Shown: positions 1-10,800 of the stretch, one piece after another
Layout: every line of letters begins with the position of its first letter
How positions within the stretch are numbered: position 1 is the stretch's first letter
From: Anisakis pegreffii
Lineage: Eukaryota; Nematoda; Chromadorea; Rhabditida; Anisakidae
Assembly: GCA_035041965.1 (NCBI GenBank)
Contig: JAPYMA010000823.1
Location: 1 to 64,000, forward strand
Direction: 5' to 3'
DNA length: 64,000 nt
Made by a program: the position numbers and the translations under genes
Notes under the pieces: model-generated
The model's input: the letters and a program-made list of their open reading frames with translations, nothing else
What the model was told of the DNA's origin: nothing
The model's database searches: none

Positions 1-240
1 ATCAAATTATCATACGTGATCAAATTATCATATAGGTAATCTGCTGATTTGTGTATGATTGTCGTCTATTGCCATTAATTTACATACAAACAAACTCTAT
101 ATAAGGACGAGATCTCATTGTCGGGTCGTGTCTTGTCTCGATCCTAAGTAAGGGATCGTCTTATCTGCTTGGGTCGTAATAAAGGGTTTTCTTCATCGTC
201 GTCTCGGGTTATTTGTCGCTCATCAGTTAGCGACATAACA
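1..240 (+). repeat. 5' LTR (truncated at window edge)
   Basis: Positions 1-240 match 2670-2909 with two substitutions seen (61 against 2730, 218 against 2887), about 99% identity, which implies a recent insertion. The LTR ends in AACA. Its start, TGTT, is seen only in the 3' copy. Confidence 0.95.
98..183 (+). promoter_or_regulatory. LTR promoter TATA box and polyadenylation signal
   Basis: A TATATAAGG box lies at 98-106 and an AATAAA at 178-183, the usual order for the U3/R part of an LTR. The same pair recurs in the 3' LTR at about 2767-2775 and 2847-2852. Transcription would start roughly 25-30 bases after the TATA box. Confidence 0.7.
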
Positions 241-578
241 ATTTGGCGATCGGGATCAACGGGTCGGTTGCCAAAAGTGGTAAAGGAGGGCACAGAGGAC
301 TCGTTTTCCATACGAAGCCTTAGTACCACGCGCCCTTTACTGCACCTCAGGTGTCAGCACGTGGCCAACTCGATACGTTTGACGGTTTCAGCGAAACGTT
401 TTTCCTCGTCGCTCGACTGAGCTGCTTAGGCCGATAGACCCAAAGAAGAACTCCGCCAAGCCTTGTATACTTGTGACTGGGGTCATCAGTGCGGTTCAAC
501 CGTCTCGGCACAAGTAACAAGAGACGCTCCCTCTGGGGTTAGTGCCCTAGCGTCGTTAGCTGCGGACCTACATCAGCA
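241..578 (+). other. Retrotransposon leader with primer-binding-site-like sequence
   Basis: Three bases after the LTR a TGG-starting stretch (TGGCGATCGGGATC, 244-257) is placed like a tRNA primer-binding site. I cannot name the tRNA. The rest is untranslated leader before the gag ATG at 579. Confidence 0.55.
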
Positions 579-1278
579 ATGAACGACATCAACGATTCTT
601 CATCGACTACGGCGGACCCGCTCGTCATGTTACTACAGCAACAACAGCAGCAAATGCAGCAGTTCGGTACAGTGTTGACTCTACTACAGCAACAAATGGC
701 CGACCAACGAACGAGCACTACTCGACAACCATCGACGGCAATCGCGTCATCCGCCATGGACTCAGTGCTCGAGAATACCATCACCACCTTTTCGTATGTG
801 CCAGACGAAGATATCACATTCGCGGCATGGTATAAACGCTATGAAGATATCTTCAAGGTGGATGGTAAAAATCTAGACGATGCTGCAAGAGTCCGTTTTC
901 TCTTGAGAAAGTTGGATGCGGTCGCATATGAAAAATACTCCAACTACATTCTCCCGCACCAACCTCGAGACATCCAATTCAACGAGACGATCGCAATCCT
1001 AAAGGATATCTTCGGTCCACGAATATCAACGTTCAACCAACGTTATCAGTGCCTCAAGATCACGTTTGACATCATGACGCTCGAGAGTGCGAGAAATTCC
1101 GATTAGGCGAATTGACTGCCGAACAATTTAAATACCTATCGTCTGCGGACTTCAGTCACCGTCAGACGCAGAATACCGACTTCAGCTACTCAACAAAATC
1201 GACTCAGACGATCAAGTAACGCTGAATAGTCTTATCGCACACTACCGCCGTCTCGTCACGCTCAAACACGACACCAAA
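579..1278 (+). pseudogene. Retrotransposon gag, frameshifted
   Basis: The ATG at 579 opens a 175-codon frame with a Gln-rich N-terminus followed by a helical capsid-like segment containing a FAAWYKRYEDIF-type motif seen in K02A2.6-like Gag proteins. The frame is lost near 1085, where two extra bases appear to be inserted; the Gag-like reading continues in another frame, shifts again near 1140, and then runs without a stop into the zinc-knuckle ORF at 1279. Two indels so close together, in an element with such young LTRs, suggest that the damage predates this copy or that the copy was mobilised in trans. Confidence 0.8.
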
Positions 1279-2667
1279 ATGGTTGAACATTCCAGTGGTT
1301 TTCATGCAATCGTTAACGAAACAAAGCTACGTCAGAGACCACAATCAACACAGAAAACCCTTCTATCACAGCCGAAACCAACAAGATCAACCGACAGTAC
1401 AACAAAAAATATTCCCAAAAGCCCATGCTGGCAATGCGGAGGTGTTCACTATGTAAAAGATTGTTCATACAATCGACACAAGTGCACTACTTGCGGAATA
1501 TTTGGCCACAAAGAAGGCTACTGCAATTTCAATCGGAAGCATCATCGACGCAGTCGCCACCAAACATATCGCTCGTCCGGCGTTCATAGCATCGTCACAT
1601 CACGAGACACCCGTCGACGACGCCGATATATCAATATTCAACTGAGCAATCGATCGATTCGATTCCAAATCGACACCGGCTCGGACATCACTATTATGTC
1701 TAAAACATCTTGGAAGCAGATTGGCGTACCAAAACTGTCGGAAGCTACAACAGAAGCATCGGCTGCTTCAAATAATCTGATACAATTTTCAGGCCAGTTC
1801 TCACAGACACTGAACTTCAACGGCAACAGTGCAAACGGGTTTATCTTCGTTGGTAAAAACAACTACGTTCACAACTTGCTTGGCCTCGACTTCCTGGATA
1901 AACTCAATCTGTGGGATCTCAACCAACTTGGTGGTAATGTTCGACGATCAACAACAGTTCATCAAGTGTTCGACCAGCAACAACCAGCTCCAATGGTATT
2001 GAACATATCTTCTCGCCACCCTCCCATCCACAATCCAACGGCTAAGCAGAAAGATTTGTCGATACATCCAAACGAACACCTTGCAAATTCAAGGGGGAAG
2101 AGATTACGTCCGAAGCACTCCAGGCATCCCTTCTCAACTTTGAACAATCAGTCTCCAGCAGAAATACTGCTAGGAAGACGCCTGCACACATCAATGGATT
2201 TAATTCGACCCATCACGCCTACCACACCACGACGCAACAGGGTAATGGAGAATCAATTTAACAAAAAGCATGGCGCACGTGACAGATCATTCGTCAAAGG
2301 TGATCTTGTTTATGTTCGAAGTTATCGCGGTCAGCAAAGGGAATGGAAAAAGGGAATAGTCGTCAAGAGAAGAGGCAGAGTGTTCTATGATGTTCAGGTT
2401 GGCCCAAATCTTTGGAAGAGACACGCAAATCAGCTGTTCAAAAGAGAACCTGACAAACAACCCTACTCAGGTAACGGATCATCGAATTTGCTCCTAGACA
2501 CCTTCCATGCCAACCCAATTCCAACACCTGGCCCTTCCCCACAACAACACTCGCCAGTTGTACCAGTTCGACGTTCCACTCGAATTCATCGTCGTCCACA
2601 GCGTTTGGTCGTCGATCCAAGGAAAAGGTCGTACGACTCAACAACTCAAGGCGGAGATGTTGTATAG
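1279..2667 (+). pseudogene. Gag zinc knuckles, protease and integrase tail (RT, RNase H and IN core deleted)
   Basis: The 462-codon open frame holds two zinc knuckles (Cys50 to Cys62, spaced C-x2-C-x3-H-x4-C, and Cys69 to Cys82, C-x2-C-x4-H-x4-C). A retropepsin-type aspartic protease follows, with a DTGS motif at residues 132-135 and a flap-distal LLGLDFL motif near 200-206. Between about residues 220 and 285 the sequence jumps to the integrase C-terminal region, recognised by SPAEILLGRRLHT at about 292-304 and a basic chromodomain-less tail. More than half of a normal Pol is absent. The stop codon (2665-2667) lies inside the 3' LTR, as in several Gypsy lineages. The frame is open upstream of its first ATG, so 1279 is not necessarily a true start. 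Confidence 0.85.
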
Positions 2668-2909
2668 TGATCAAATTATCATACGTGATCAAATTATCAT
2701 ATAGGTAATCTGCTGATTTGTGTATGATTTTCGTCTATTGCCATTAATTTACATACAAACAAACTCTATATAAGGACGAGATCTCATTGTCGGGTCGTGT
2801 CTTGTCTCGATCCTAAGTAAGGGATCGTCTTATCTGCTTGGGTCGTAATAAAGGGTTTTCTTCATCGTCGTCTCGGGTTATTTGTCTCTCATCAGTTAGC
2901 GACATAACA
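2658..2909 (+). repeat. 3' LTR with upstream polypurine tract
   Basis: The 252-bp LTR begins TGTT and ends AACA, a 4-bp terminal inverted repeat. A purine tract (AAGGCGGAGA, 2648-2657) abuts it, as expected for the plus-strand primer. That is why I place the start at 2658 and not at the TG at 2668. Confidence 0.88.
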
Positions 2910-3699
2910 AATGCACTGTGCACCTCTAGTGATATTGTTGAGAGCGTTTTCAGCCGGACAAACTGCAGAAAATACAATCCTAAAAATTAACAGAGCAGTG
3001 ACCGAAGCTTTCGTCATCCGGAGATGCCGACGCTTGTTGTCTATCATCCTGAGCAATATATCATTCCAATATCGCCAAAGTTTAATTGTGAAAGACGCAA
3101 TACTTTCTTCAACGCGTTTCTTTGTATTATTCCATAGGCGCATACGTGTACACGTGAGCATTTTTTAATTAGAGTTAGCATCGAAAAGGGTACATTTTGT
3201 TTCAGCAAAAGGCGAATTTTTCGTGCACAACACAAGAGAACTTATGCGATTACTTCGTCGATAACTTATCAAACATCAAATGGAACCAAATTATCTGAAC
3301 TAATAAGAATGAAAAAAAATCGATTAGGGACATTAAAGTGAAAATGAGAGATTGAACTTACTACTAGATGAAATTCCGTGAAAAATGAAATAATACATTT
3401 GCGAAATGGAGATTGATGTTTATATGTCACCAATTCAGGATGAATGGATGAATAAGGATTGTTGAACGAGGTGAATTTGTGTCAAAAGATCATAAATGAA
3501 AGTGATTAAGATATAACACGAACAGCTAAAGTTCAGATATAGAACGAACAGCTGAAGTTTGTGTAATAATATCTTACTGTTAGCTTTTGCTGTCAATAAA
3601 TTGAATGAATTGAAGTTCAGCTGCTTACATCTGACATGAAAGGAAGCATGTCACATTCTTTGACAAATTTTCTTTCGAATTTCTTAAACGTTTCAAACC
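2910..3699. other. No gene seen
   Basis: This is AT-rich flank of the LTR element. Short open frames occur on both strands but show no domain, splice pattern or composition shift. Confidence 0.6.
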
Positions 3700-3960
3700 T
3701 TTGCAGGTCCGCTTTCGCTACTACATCGTCATGCAAGGGCGCAAACGGGTGGGAAAGAGTATGCCAGCGGAGCTCCATCCTCTAGCTGGTCCAACCAAGC
3801 TGGACAGGCTTTCTTTAGGTGCAAGGATGACGATTACGTATCTGAATCTTAGGCCCACCCCGGCTAAAGTGGAACGGTGAAAGTGCGGTTATAGGGCACC
3901 AGGGCTGGCAACCCGAACACAACTACCGCTAAAAGTTGCTAAAAAAATCGAGAATTGAAC
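3700..3960 (+). mobile_element. Possible 5' fragment of an RTE-type LINE
   Basis: The stretch is more GC-rich than its surroundings. Read from 3748 it gives an open frame with YASGAPSSSW..QAGQAF, and in the neighbouring frame at about 3815-3840 LGARMTITYLN. Both resemble the start of nematode RTE ORFs just before the endonuclease domain, whose first strand usually reads like MTICTYNAR. A frameshift would join them. Nothing of the endonuclease follows. Assignment rests on remembered family patterns. Confidence 0.4.
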
Positions 3961-5109
3961 GAAATGGGCAGGATTCACGGAACCTGGGAAACGGACCGAA
4001 TGGACAACGACTACAGCCTATTGGACGGGTAAAACGTTTGTTTATGGCTACACACAATATCAGAATGATGTCGTACATTGAAAGCGTACATTGAAAAAAT
4101 AGCATCAAATAAAAGCAGACGCTATTGGAACATCTGAAACACGATGCATCGAAGTTCTCGTGGCCGTATGGTGAAAAACTATCACGATGCTGCCAAGGGT
4201 TGAGAGTAATGATCATATGAAAATGATACATTTGATCCCTGTATCTCAAATTTACCTGATTATTCAGTTCAAGGTATGGTTCATATGAAGGGCGGTATCT
4301 CAAGGAACGGAAGCTTTGGCGCATCGGTGTCTGTAACTTTCCTATTGAGTGAAACCAGAAGTCATGTGTTTCATTGAAATCCACCTAAGCATCACATGTG
4401 CGATGCTCGTGCCAAATAGTGGTTCGATATTGGAAAGCGATTATGTTCTTGGCAATTTGTGTGATTCCCGTAGAAGGCTACATCTTGAAAAGCAGTTTTT
4501 ATTCCAGCAACTTGTTTGATTTTTGCAAGCTTGAAGTTGTGTTTTGTAAGGTGAATATCAGAAATTATCATTATGCTTTCAAAGTTGTTGGTCAGTTAGA
4601 TCAAGATTTAATTCTTGGAACAGTAATACATATGATTTTGTTTGACTGGAGATCACCCTCTTTGAACATCAAAAACTGTCATATTGGTGACAAAACCGGG
4701 GTAACTGTCATCCGAACGTAACTTATGCGATTCTTCTAGTTAAATTTGCTGTGATCATTTACTTCAAGGAGTGAATCCAAAAGAATGATTCATCGGAATC
4801 ATTCATCTGAATGATTCATTCATTCATCTGAAAATGTGAATCGAAATTTGAACTCATGCTTCTAAGTATGTGCGATTTCTAGATGAAGTTATTGCAGACA
4901 GTGGAATGGATATATTGTCTTTTATAATGTTCCTGGCAATACTCTTCATCAATTGAACACAGCGAGATGTTTGTTTTATTTGTAGCAAGCACTTACGGTT
5001 TGATCATTTTGCAATCTTCGCACGAATGTGTTGAATTAAGCTTGTTGATAATCATTGACGGGCAGTCATGTACTTGTAATTCATATGATCATTTAAGAGC
5101 GCAATGGAA
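3961..5109. other. No gene recognised
   Basis: A 151-codon frame on the minus strand (3929-4384) and a 107-codon frame on the plus strand (4398-4721) are open, but neither shows a recognisable domain, signal peptide or splice context. They could be parts of the decayed DNA transposon that follows. Confidence 0.4.
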
Positions 5110-5880
5110 TATGGTTACTGTTAGTTGATACTGACTCAGGTTTGCGGTTATTCGCTGAAAACTTAACTATATGCTGCGTTCCTGACGCATTCATACAACT
5201 TCCTTCATACAGCTATTATTTCCATGTTCAGGGTTACCGCGGAAAAAACAGTCGTGTATCTCCCTCCGAACACCGCTCGTCTTATACAATCAATGGAGCA
5301 GGGACTCACTGCAATCTTCAGGTGTTACTATATGAAGCTACGTTGTGATAAACAATAGCTTCAAGAGATCTTGATGAGTCATGTACATTTTGTGACTTTT
5401 TGAAGAATTATGACATATAAAAGACTATACGGAATACAGCAAGGGCAAGGAATGATATTCAGAAGAGACTATGAATGGGGTGTGGAAGAAGCACAGTTCA
5501 CAACTCGTGAATGATTTCAAGGCATTTGATAATGTTGAAATCAGCAAAACGTTGGCGACAACGAGCAGAGAGCTGCAAATGGATTTGGAGGAGGAGTATT
5601 TCAAAGATTCATTTGAAAAAAGACAGGCAACCCCAACGAACGGAGATTTGATAGCTGTCAACGAGCAGCAAAAAAAGAACAAAAAAAAAAACTGAACCAT
5701 GAGCCATGTCACTTCTCCCTGAAGGAAATGCAGGAAATCTTTTGCTTTTATCGAAAAAGGAATTCAAAACTTCCAGAATACGAACCCAAATGGTCAATGG
5801 TTTCGAAACGTTATATACGTGCGCTTGGCACGAAGTTATTGCTCCCTATCATTCTTCAGGAAAAGAATAAGAATACTGTT
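5110..5880 (+). pseudogene. Decayed Tigger/pogo-type transposase, C-terminal part
   Basis: Several collinear blocks match the end of Tigger-family DDE transposases (Tc1/mariner superfamily, pogo group). About 5252-5335 reads VVYLPPNTARLIQ.MEQG, corresponding to the family block VxFLPPNTTSLIQPxDQG around the last catalytic acidic residue. 5390-5470 carries remnants of the Asn-Tyr helix. 5471-5690 reads MNGVWKK...VNDFKAFD..EISK, the typical MNGxWKKLWPE..HDF block. 5700-5870 reads FSLKEMQEIF and ends in a Val-Ser-Lys-type helix. The blocks lie in different frames with in-frame stops, so the gene is dead. The DNA-binding half and terminal repeats were not found. Confidence 0.72.
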
Positions 5881-5950
5881 CAACGAACTTCCGACGAATT
5901 CATTTATTGAAAATATTAATATTGTGATTCGTACTCCTATTACTACTATG

Positions 5951-6028
5951 ATTAGAATTATTATTATTGTTTTTATTTTTATTATTGTTATTATTGTTAT
6001 CATCATTATTGTTGGTGTTATTATTATG
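5951..6028 (+). repeat. ATT-rich microsatellite
   Basis: Imperfect ATT/ATTGTT trinucleotide repeats. The hydrophobic reading frames that cross it are artefacts of the repeat. Confidence 0.85.
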
Positions 6029-7610
6029 AATTTACTGCTGCAAAATATTGCACTTGTTATCAATCCTAACAAATCATTTTATTTGATAATGTATCACAGC
6101 AAACAACTTATTGTTATTTTTAGCAAACTAATAAATAATCATTATTGTTACATGGATATCGAGTGGTTGTTTTGTCAATCGCAGTGAGCGATGGGCGCAA
6201 AATTTATTTTATTAGAGTTATGATTATTTATTGGATTGGTATTTGGCTACGATTAATTATGCAAAGTAATCACGGTAACTCATTCAATTACTCGTTTGTG
6301 TTCCGTTGGCCTGCTCCCCTAGCCAACGGGTTGGTGTAATTGAGGAAAAAGCAATGTGCACGGAAACGCGAGGTTTGCGGCCATCAACGTTCCAGACATT
6401 CTCATTTTCTTTTGAAATATGGTATTGATACAACTGGAAACATTTCAACACAAACATGCCTTCCAGCGTGCCAAAATTCTGTGAGTTTCGCAGAAATTTT
6501 GCTCACATTAAAACACTCAAATTGGACCAAGACGATTTTTTAGCCAGTATTTTTAGTTAACTTGAAATATACAACAGCATAGCCGAACGTTAACCAAAAA
6601 TACAATGCATGAACATAAAGGTGTTTGGAATTTGTAGGAGCGTGATATTGATAAAAAGGCAAAAAAAGGTCAGTATGAGCCAATTGCTTCATTATTCCAC
6701 GCAGATGAAATGAAAGACAGTGATCACTTTTCGATTGCCACGAAACACTTGCACAGTATCGTTACGTTTACGATTGGCGTTGCAGCGTTGAAATGATTGG
6801 GCAATGTCGGCGTTATTTCTTATCTGTTAGCTTATAATTAGTGCATTGCATACCGATAATTTTGCGTAGAACATTAGTAAAAAAATGAAGCTTCAGGATT
6901 CACTCATCCTTCGTTCCTCCATGTTCAGTCTTAATGTTTTACAAGACAGTGCTTAGGGTCCATCACCACAAATGTGCTGGAATTCGGCTTATTAAAGAGC
7001 TCAAAGTGACGTTAATCAGGAACATAAGCTAAGATTTAATGAGGAGCTCATGCTGAGGCACACCACCAGCTTATGAAAACTTAGTATAAAAAGTAAGCGT
7101 GGATTCAGCTCTGAGTAAGGTATGGTTCACGCAGCCCATAGCCTGGGCTTGTTATGAATGACGTGATAAGATTCATATCGAACAAATTTTGAAGCTTATT
7201 CCGTGCTTAAGTTCATGACGGAACTCACTATGAGGCCCACTCTAGGTCTATAGTTGAGTACTCCTGAGGGCATTAATTGAAACTCGTAACGGAGCTTAAG
7301 TCGTTCTTTCTCTAAAACACATTAAGTCCTGCTACAGGGCTTAAAATGGACTTAAATTCTGGCTTAGAATGAGTCAGGGCTCAGACATAGGATAAGCGTG
7401 GGCATCACGTAGTGTCTGAATGAAATTAACGAGACTGAACTCAATGAATGAGTTCCGCTACCCAAACGTATTCAGTATCAAAACGGAAGCGACCCTCTTC
7501 GAGCACAAGCTCAGTATCCCCAATTTAGTTCATTCCCTTTCATGAAACAATTATCTTTCTTGAAGGTTCAGACGGTATTTTCGATTTCTGCGATCGATTC
7601 GCCCTTATGT
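6029..7610. other. Intergenic, upstream flank of the secreted-protein gene
   Basis: No gene is seen. Between about 6950 and 7480 the base composition changes: GC rises and short words built on GCTTA/TAAGC recur many times, as in an old internally repetitive element. No terminal repeats were found. Confidence 0.4.
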
Positions 7611-7637
7611 ACTCTAACATGTGACGAATCGTCGCTT

Positions 7638-7722
7638 GAGTGACGAATCGTATCACGATAGTGAGACAATCACGAATCTAGATTCGTGATTATCTCAATA
7701 TCGTGATCCGAATCGTCGCTTA
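7638..7722. repeat. 85-bp near-palindrome
   Basis: The sequence is centred at 7679/7680 on AATCACGAATCT / AGATTCGTGATT. Arms of about 42 bases stay mostly complementary outward, including ATCACGATA against TATCGTGAT. The left arm also contains the word GTGACGAATCGT twice. It lies about 115 bp upstream of the start codon at 7837. It could be a foldback transposon remnant or a cruciform-forming element. Confidence 0.75.
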
Positions 7723-7836
7723 TTCTGATTATCACAATTATTGCGTTTGTAGCCATTCAGGATAATCACTCTCTGAACTTCACCGCGAAACAGCATTCAA
7801 TTCATTGACCTTACATACGTATCCCTCAGTTGAAAA

Positions 7837-10800
7837 ATGATTGGATACCGAACAATTCTGATTGCTTCACTCATATTCACCATTACTGTGTGCCATCTCA
7901 CATATTCAACCACAGATGAAGGTACTACTTTTTTGTTCTTATAATGCGATTGATGAAAGCAATAAAAAAGTAATCATTGATATCATAAATGTTTATTTCA
8001 TTATTATAATTCTTTTGATTATCAGTACTTTTCATTCTACTACCACTACTGGTTATGACAAAAATGAAAATACTTTTAAACTGTTGATATGAAATGGCAC
8101 GTGTAGGGACACTACGCTGTTCAACTCTTCGCTCATATTGGGATTGGGGGGAATACTGATCAATCTATTCTGCAATGTATACGATCTGTTCTATTCCGTT
8201 CTGTTCCGCTGTTCAGCTCTGCTGGATTCTACGCACTCACCTTTTCAAATCATCCTCTTTTTTTTTCTATTCGAACTCCCCAAAGTTTCGAAAACGTTAC
8301 ATTCCGTTCTGCTTTAGCGATTACACTTTCCCATTATTTCCTGTTTCTGCGCGGTTTTGTCGCAAAAGCCAAAAATCTTGCTCATGATCTCGAAAACACT
8401 CATTACGGTGGTAATCAGGGCGCTAAGCATTGATTATTGCTCGCTGACCGGAAGGATGTGGTCGAACTCACATGCGCTACAGAGGAACAGCACGAATAAG
8501 GACAGAAATTTGCCATGAAAAACATTTTCTCCCGCAAATGAAGAGCTTTGTTCATGAACTCTTATGTGCTCAGGTTCGGATGGATACACAATGGTTCCTA
8601 AATGCTACAATTACACCCAATATGAAAATGTGAATTGCTCGACGGTCCCTATTATGGAATTTATTGCTTGCATATTTTATGAAAGGATTTGTATGCCGCA
8701 AATGACCACAAATGGTAAGTAGTTACAACACCTCATATGCAGCTAATAAGATTTTTCCTATGACATTCTGCAAAACCTAATTATTATAATAAAATTACAA
8801 TAATAAAATAGCAATCTCATGATAATGTACATAAATTAATAATAAAAATAACAATAATAATAATGATAATTATAAAAAATCAAGATAGGAATAATAGCAA
8901 TAACAATGTCATTAATGACTCCGAGGATATCGAATCTGATTTAGGCTACCAATTGAGAATGGATCTCTTTGCTACGTTTCAGCGTTTTAAGCCCACTAGA
9001 TTATGATGAACGTGACACTGCTGATGTCACCATCAAAATTACTGAACTTATACTAGTGACTGCTTTTACAGCAGCGGAACAAAAAACCACCCCCTTATCC
9101 ACCTCTACAATTGCCGAGCTAACAACCCATCCGTCTGCAATACCTGCTGTATGCAGCGATCACACCCAATATGAAGACGTGAACTGTTCAACGGTCTCTA
9201 TTTACGAAACAGCTGGGTGTGTATTTTATCAATCCATCTGTTCGCCACAAACGATCGTAAACGGTGAGTAATCACAACAAAGTATATGAAGACAACCAGC
9301 TTTTTCTTACGACACTCTGCAAAATCTAACAATAATAATTAAGAATGATAATAATACCGTAATCAGGGATGGACATACTATTGAAAAACGATAGCTTCGT
9401 TATCGCTGATCCGCTGGAAGAAAAAATGTTTGATCCGCTGAAGAAATGAGTTAGCGCTATTTTCGCCGTAACAATAGCGAAATGCTATCACTAAACCCCT
9501 GATTAAGCACAATCAGTCCTCTGTTCGTTACCGCTATTCCTACTTAGGATTTCTGCCTCAAAATTTGCAATTGCGCCACTTATTTTTGTGGGAAGAAACC
9601 TCATTACGTCAAATTTTTATTGAATCGTTCTCATTAGCGATCATCACCTTTATACGCAGAAATGTATCATTCTGAAATGAATTCACAAAACTATCATCTC
9701 ATCTTAATACCTGTTCGACTCCTGAAGTTTTGGAGAAAATAACTGCAGCCAAACTGGCAAACCATTTTGCAACTTATGAGCTATTTTTATGAGCTTATGA
9801 GCTGTTCCCCGTCTTTATCGTGCTTTTCTGGATAGGAGATCAATCATTGCAGTTTCATTTTGATCCTATCTAAATTGTGTATTTCATTAGGAATAGAGAG
9901 GCTGCACAGACACTAAATATCCCAACTTTAAAAAAGCGTTTGATTCGGCAAACGCACCCAAAGTAAACTTTAAATTACAAGCATGAGGTTGTCTGGCCAA
10001 TTGAATTCGAAACGTTCTAACGAACCGTTTTCAAAGTTGTTCCAGGTGCCTTTTCAATAATTCAATACGCTCCATTTTTGGAGATGATTTTGAGGTCTTC
10101 ACGTTCGCCAACAATTTACAAACTATATTTAACTTCATATACCCTTGCCGTCAAGTTGGCTTTCATTGCTAGCTCCATAACAAATCAAATTGATTAGAAC
10201 TGGTATGATCAATCCTAATAACTCCCCAGCATCAAGAACCAAGAACGAGCTCCCTCCTTAATCATCCAAAATCAAGACATCATACGCAACGCAACTTTGA
10301 AATTTTATCATCACGTCTCCGGTACATTTGAAAATGCTATCACCAGTGCATCACAGAGACTGAGAACGTTCAGCTTTATTACTTACAATATTTACACTGT
10401 ATCAGTAGAATGCCATAAGACGCCTTCAGTGATATGCTATCGTCTTCTCTATATATTTGCACATTGTCTCCATTTGGTTCAGTAGTCAGCTATCTGTTTA
10501 ATAGTTGTGTTGCTGGTGCGAAGACGTTAATTAATAAGTTAGTTTATCCACACAAATAAACAAAGACGATAATGATGATTGAATTGAGTGGTAGTAGAAC
10601 TGACGACTGAGTAAGATGCAGGTGATGGTGACTACAGTAACTACAGCTGAGGATACCGAATACACTAACAACACACTAGGTACGCTGACACTGAGTACTG
10701 AGACTGATACTGACACACAGAAAGCTGACATATAAGCAAAGCACTATAGCGCGACATACAAGAAACCGTAAACAATAAACACGAGATCATCGACTTATCT

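Larger units (their letters stand above)
1..2909 (+). mobile_element. Gypsy-type LTR retrotransposon, internally deleted
   Basis: Two nearly identical LTRs flank a gag region, a zinc-knuckle/aspartic-protease segment and the C-terminal tail of an integrase. Reverse transcriptase, RNase H and the integrase catalytic core are missing, so the internal part is only about 2.4 kb where a complete Gypsy element has roughly 4-5 kb. The Gag and Pol fragments resemble the nematode K02A2.6-like Gypsy group (recognition by pattern, not by search). The copy cannot encode its own replication and could move only with help from an intact relative. The first 12 or so bases of the 5' LTR lie outside the window, so the target-site duplication cannot be tested; bases right after the 3' LTR are AATGC. 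Confidence 0.93.

Noticed and set aside
579..817. Minus-strand Cys-rich ORF opposite gag
   Set aside because: The Cys run is only the complement of the gag Gln repeat (CAG/CAA codons).
3929..4384. 151-codon minus-strand ORF
   Set aside because: Long for AT-rich DNA but with no domain, no splice or signal context, and it overlaps likely transposon debris.
5819..6187. Hydrophobic Ile-rich ORFs on both strands
   Set aside because: Produced by the ATT microsatellite.
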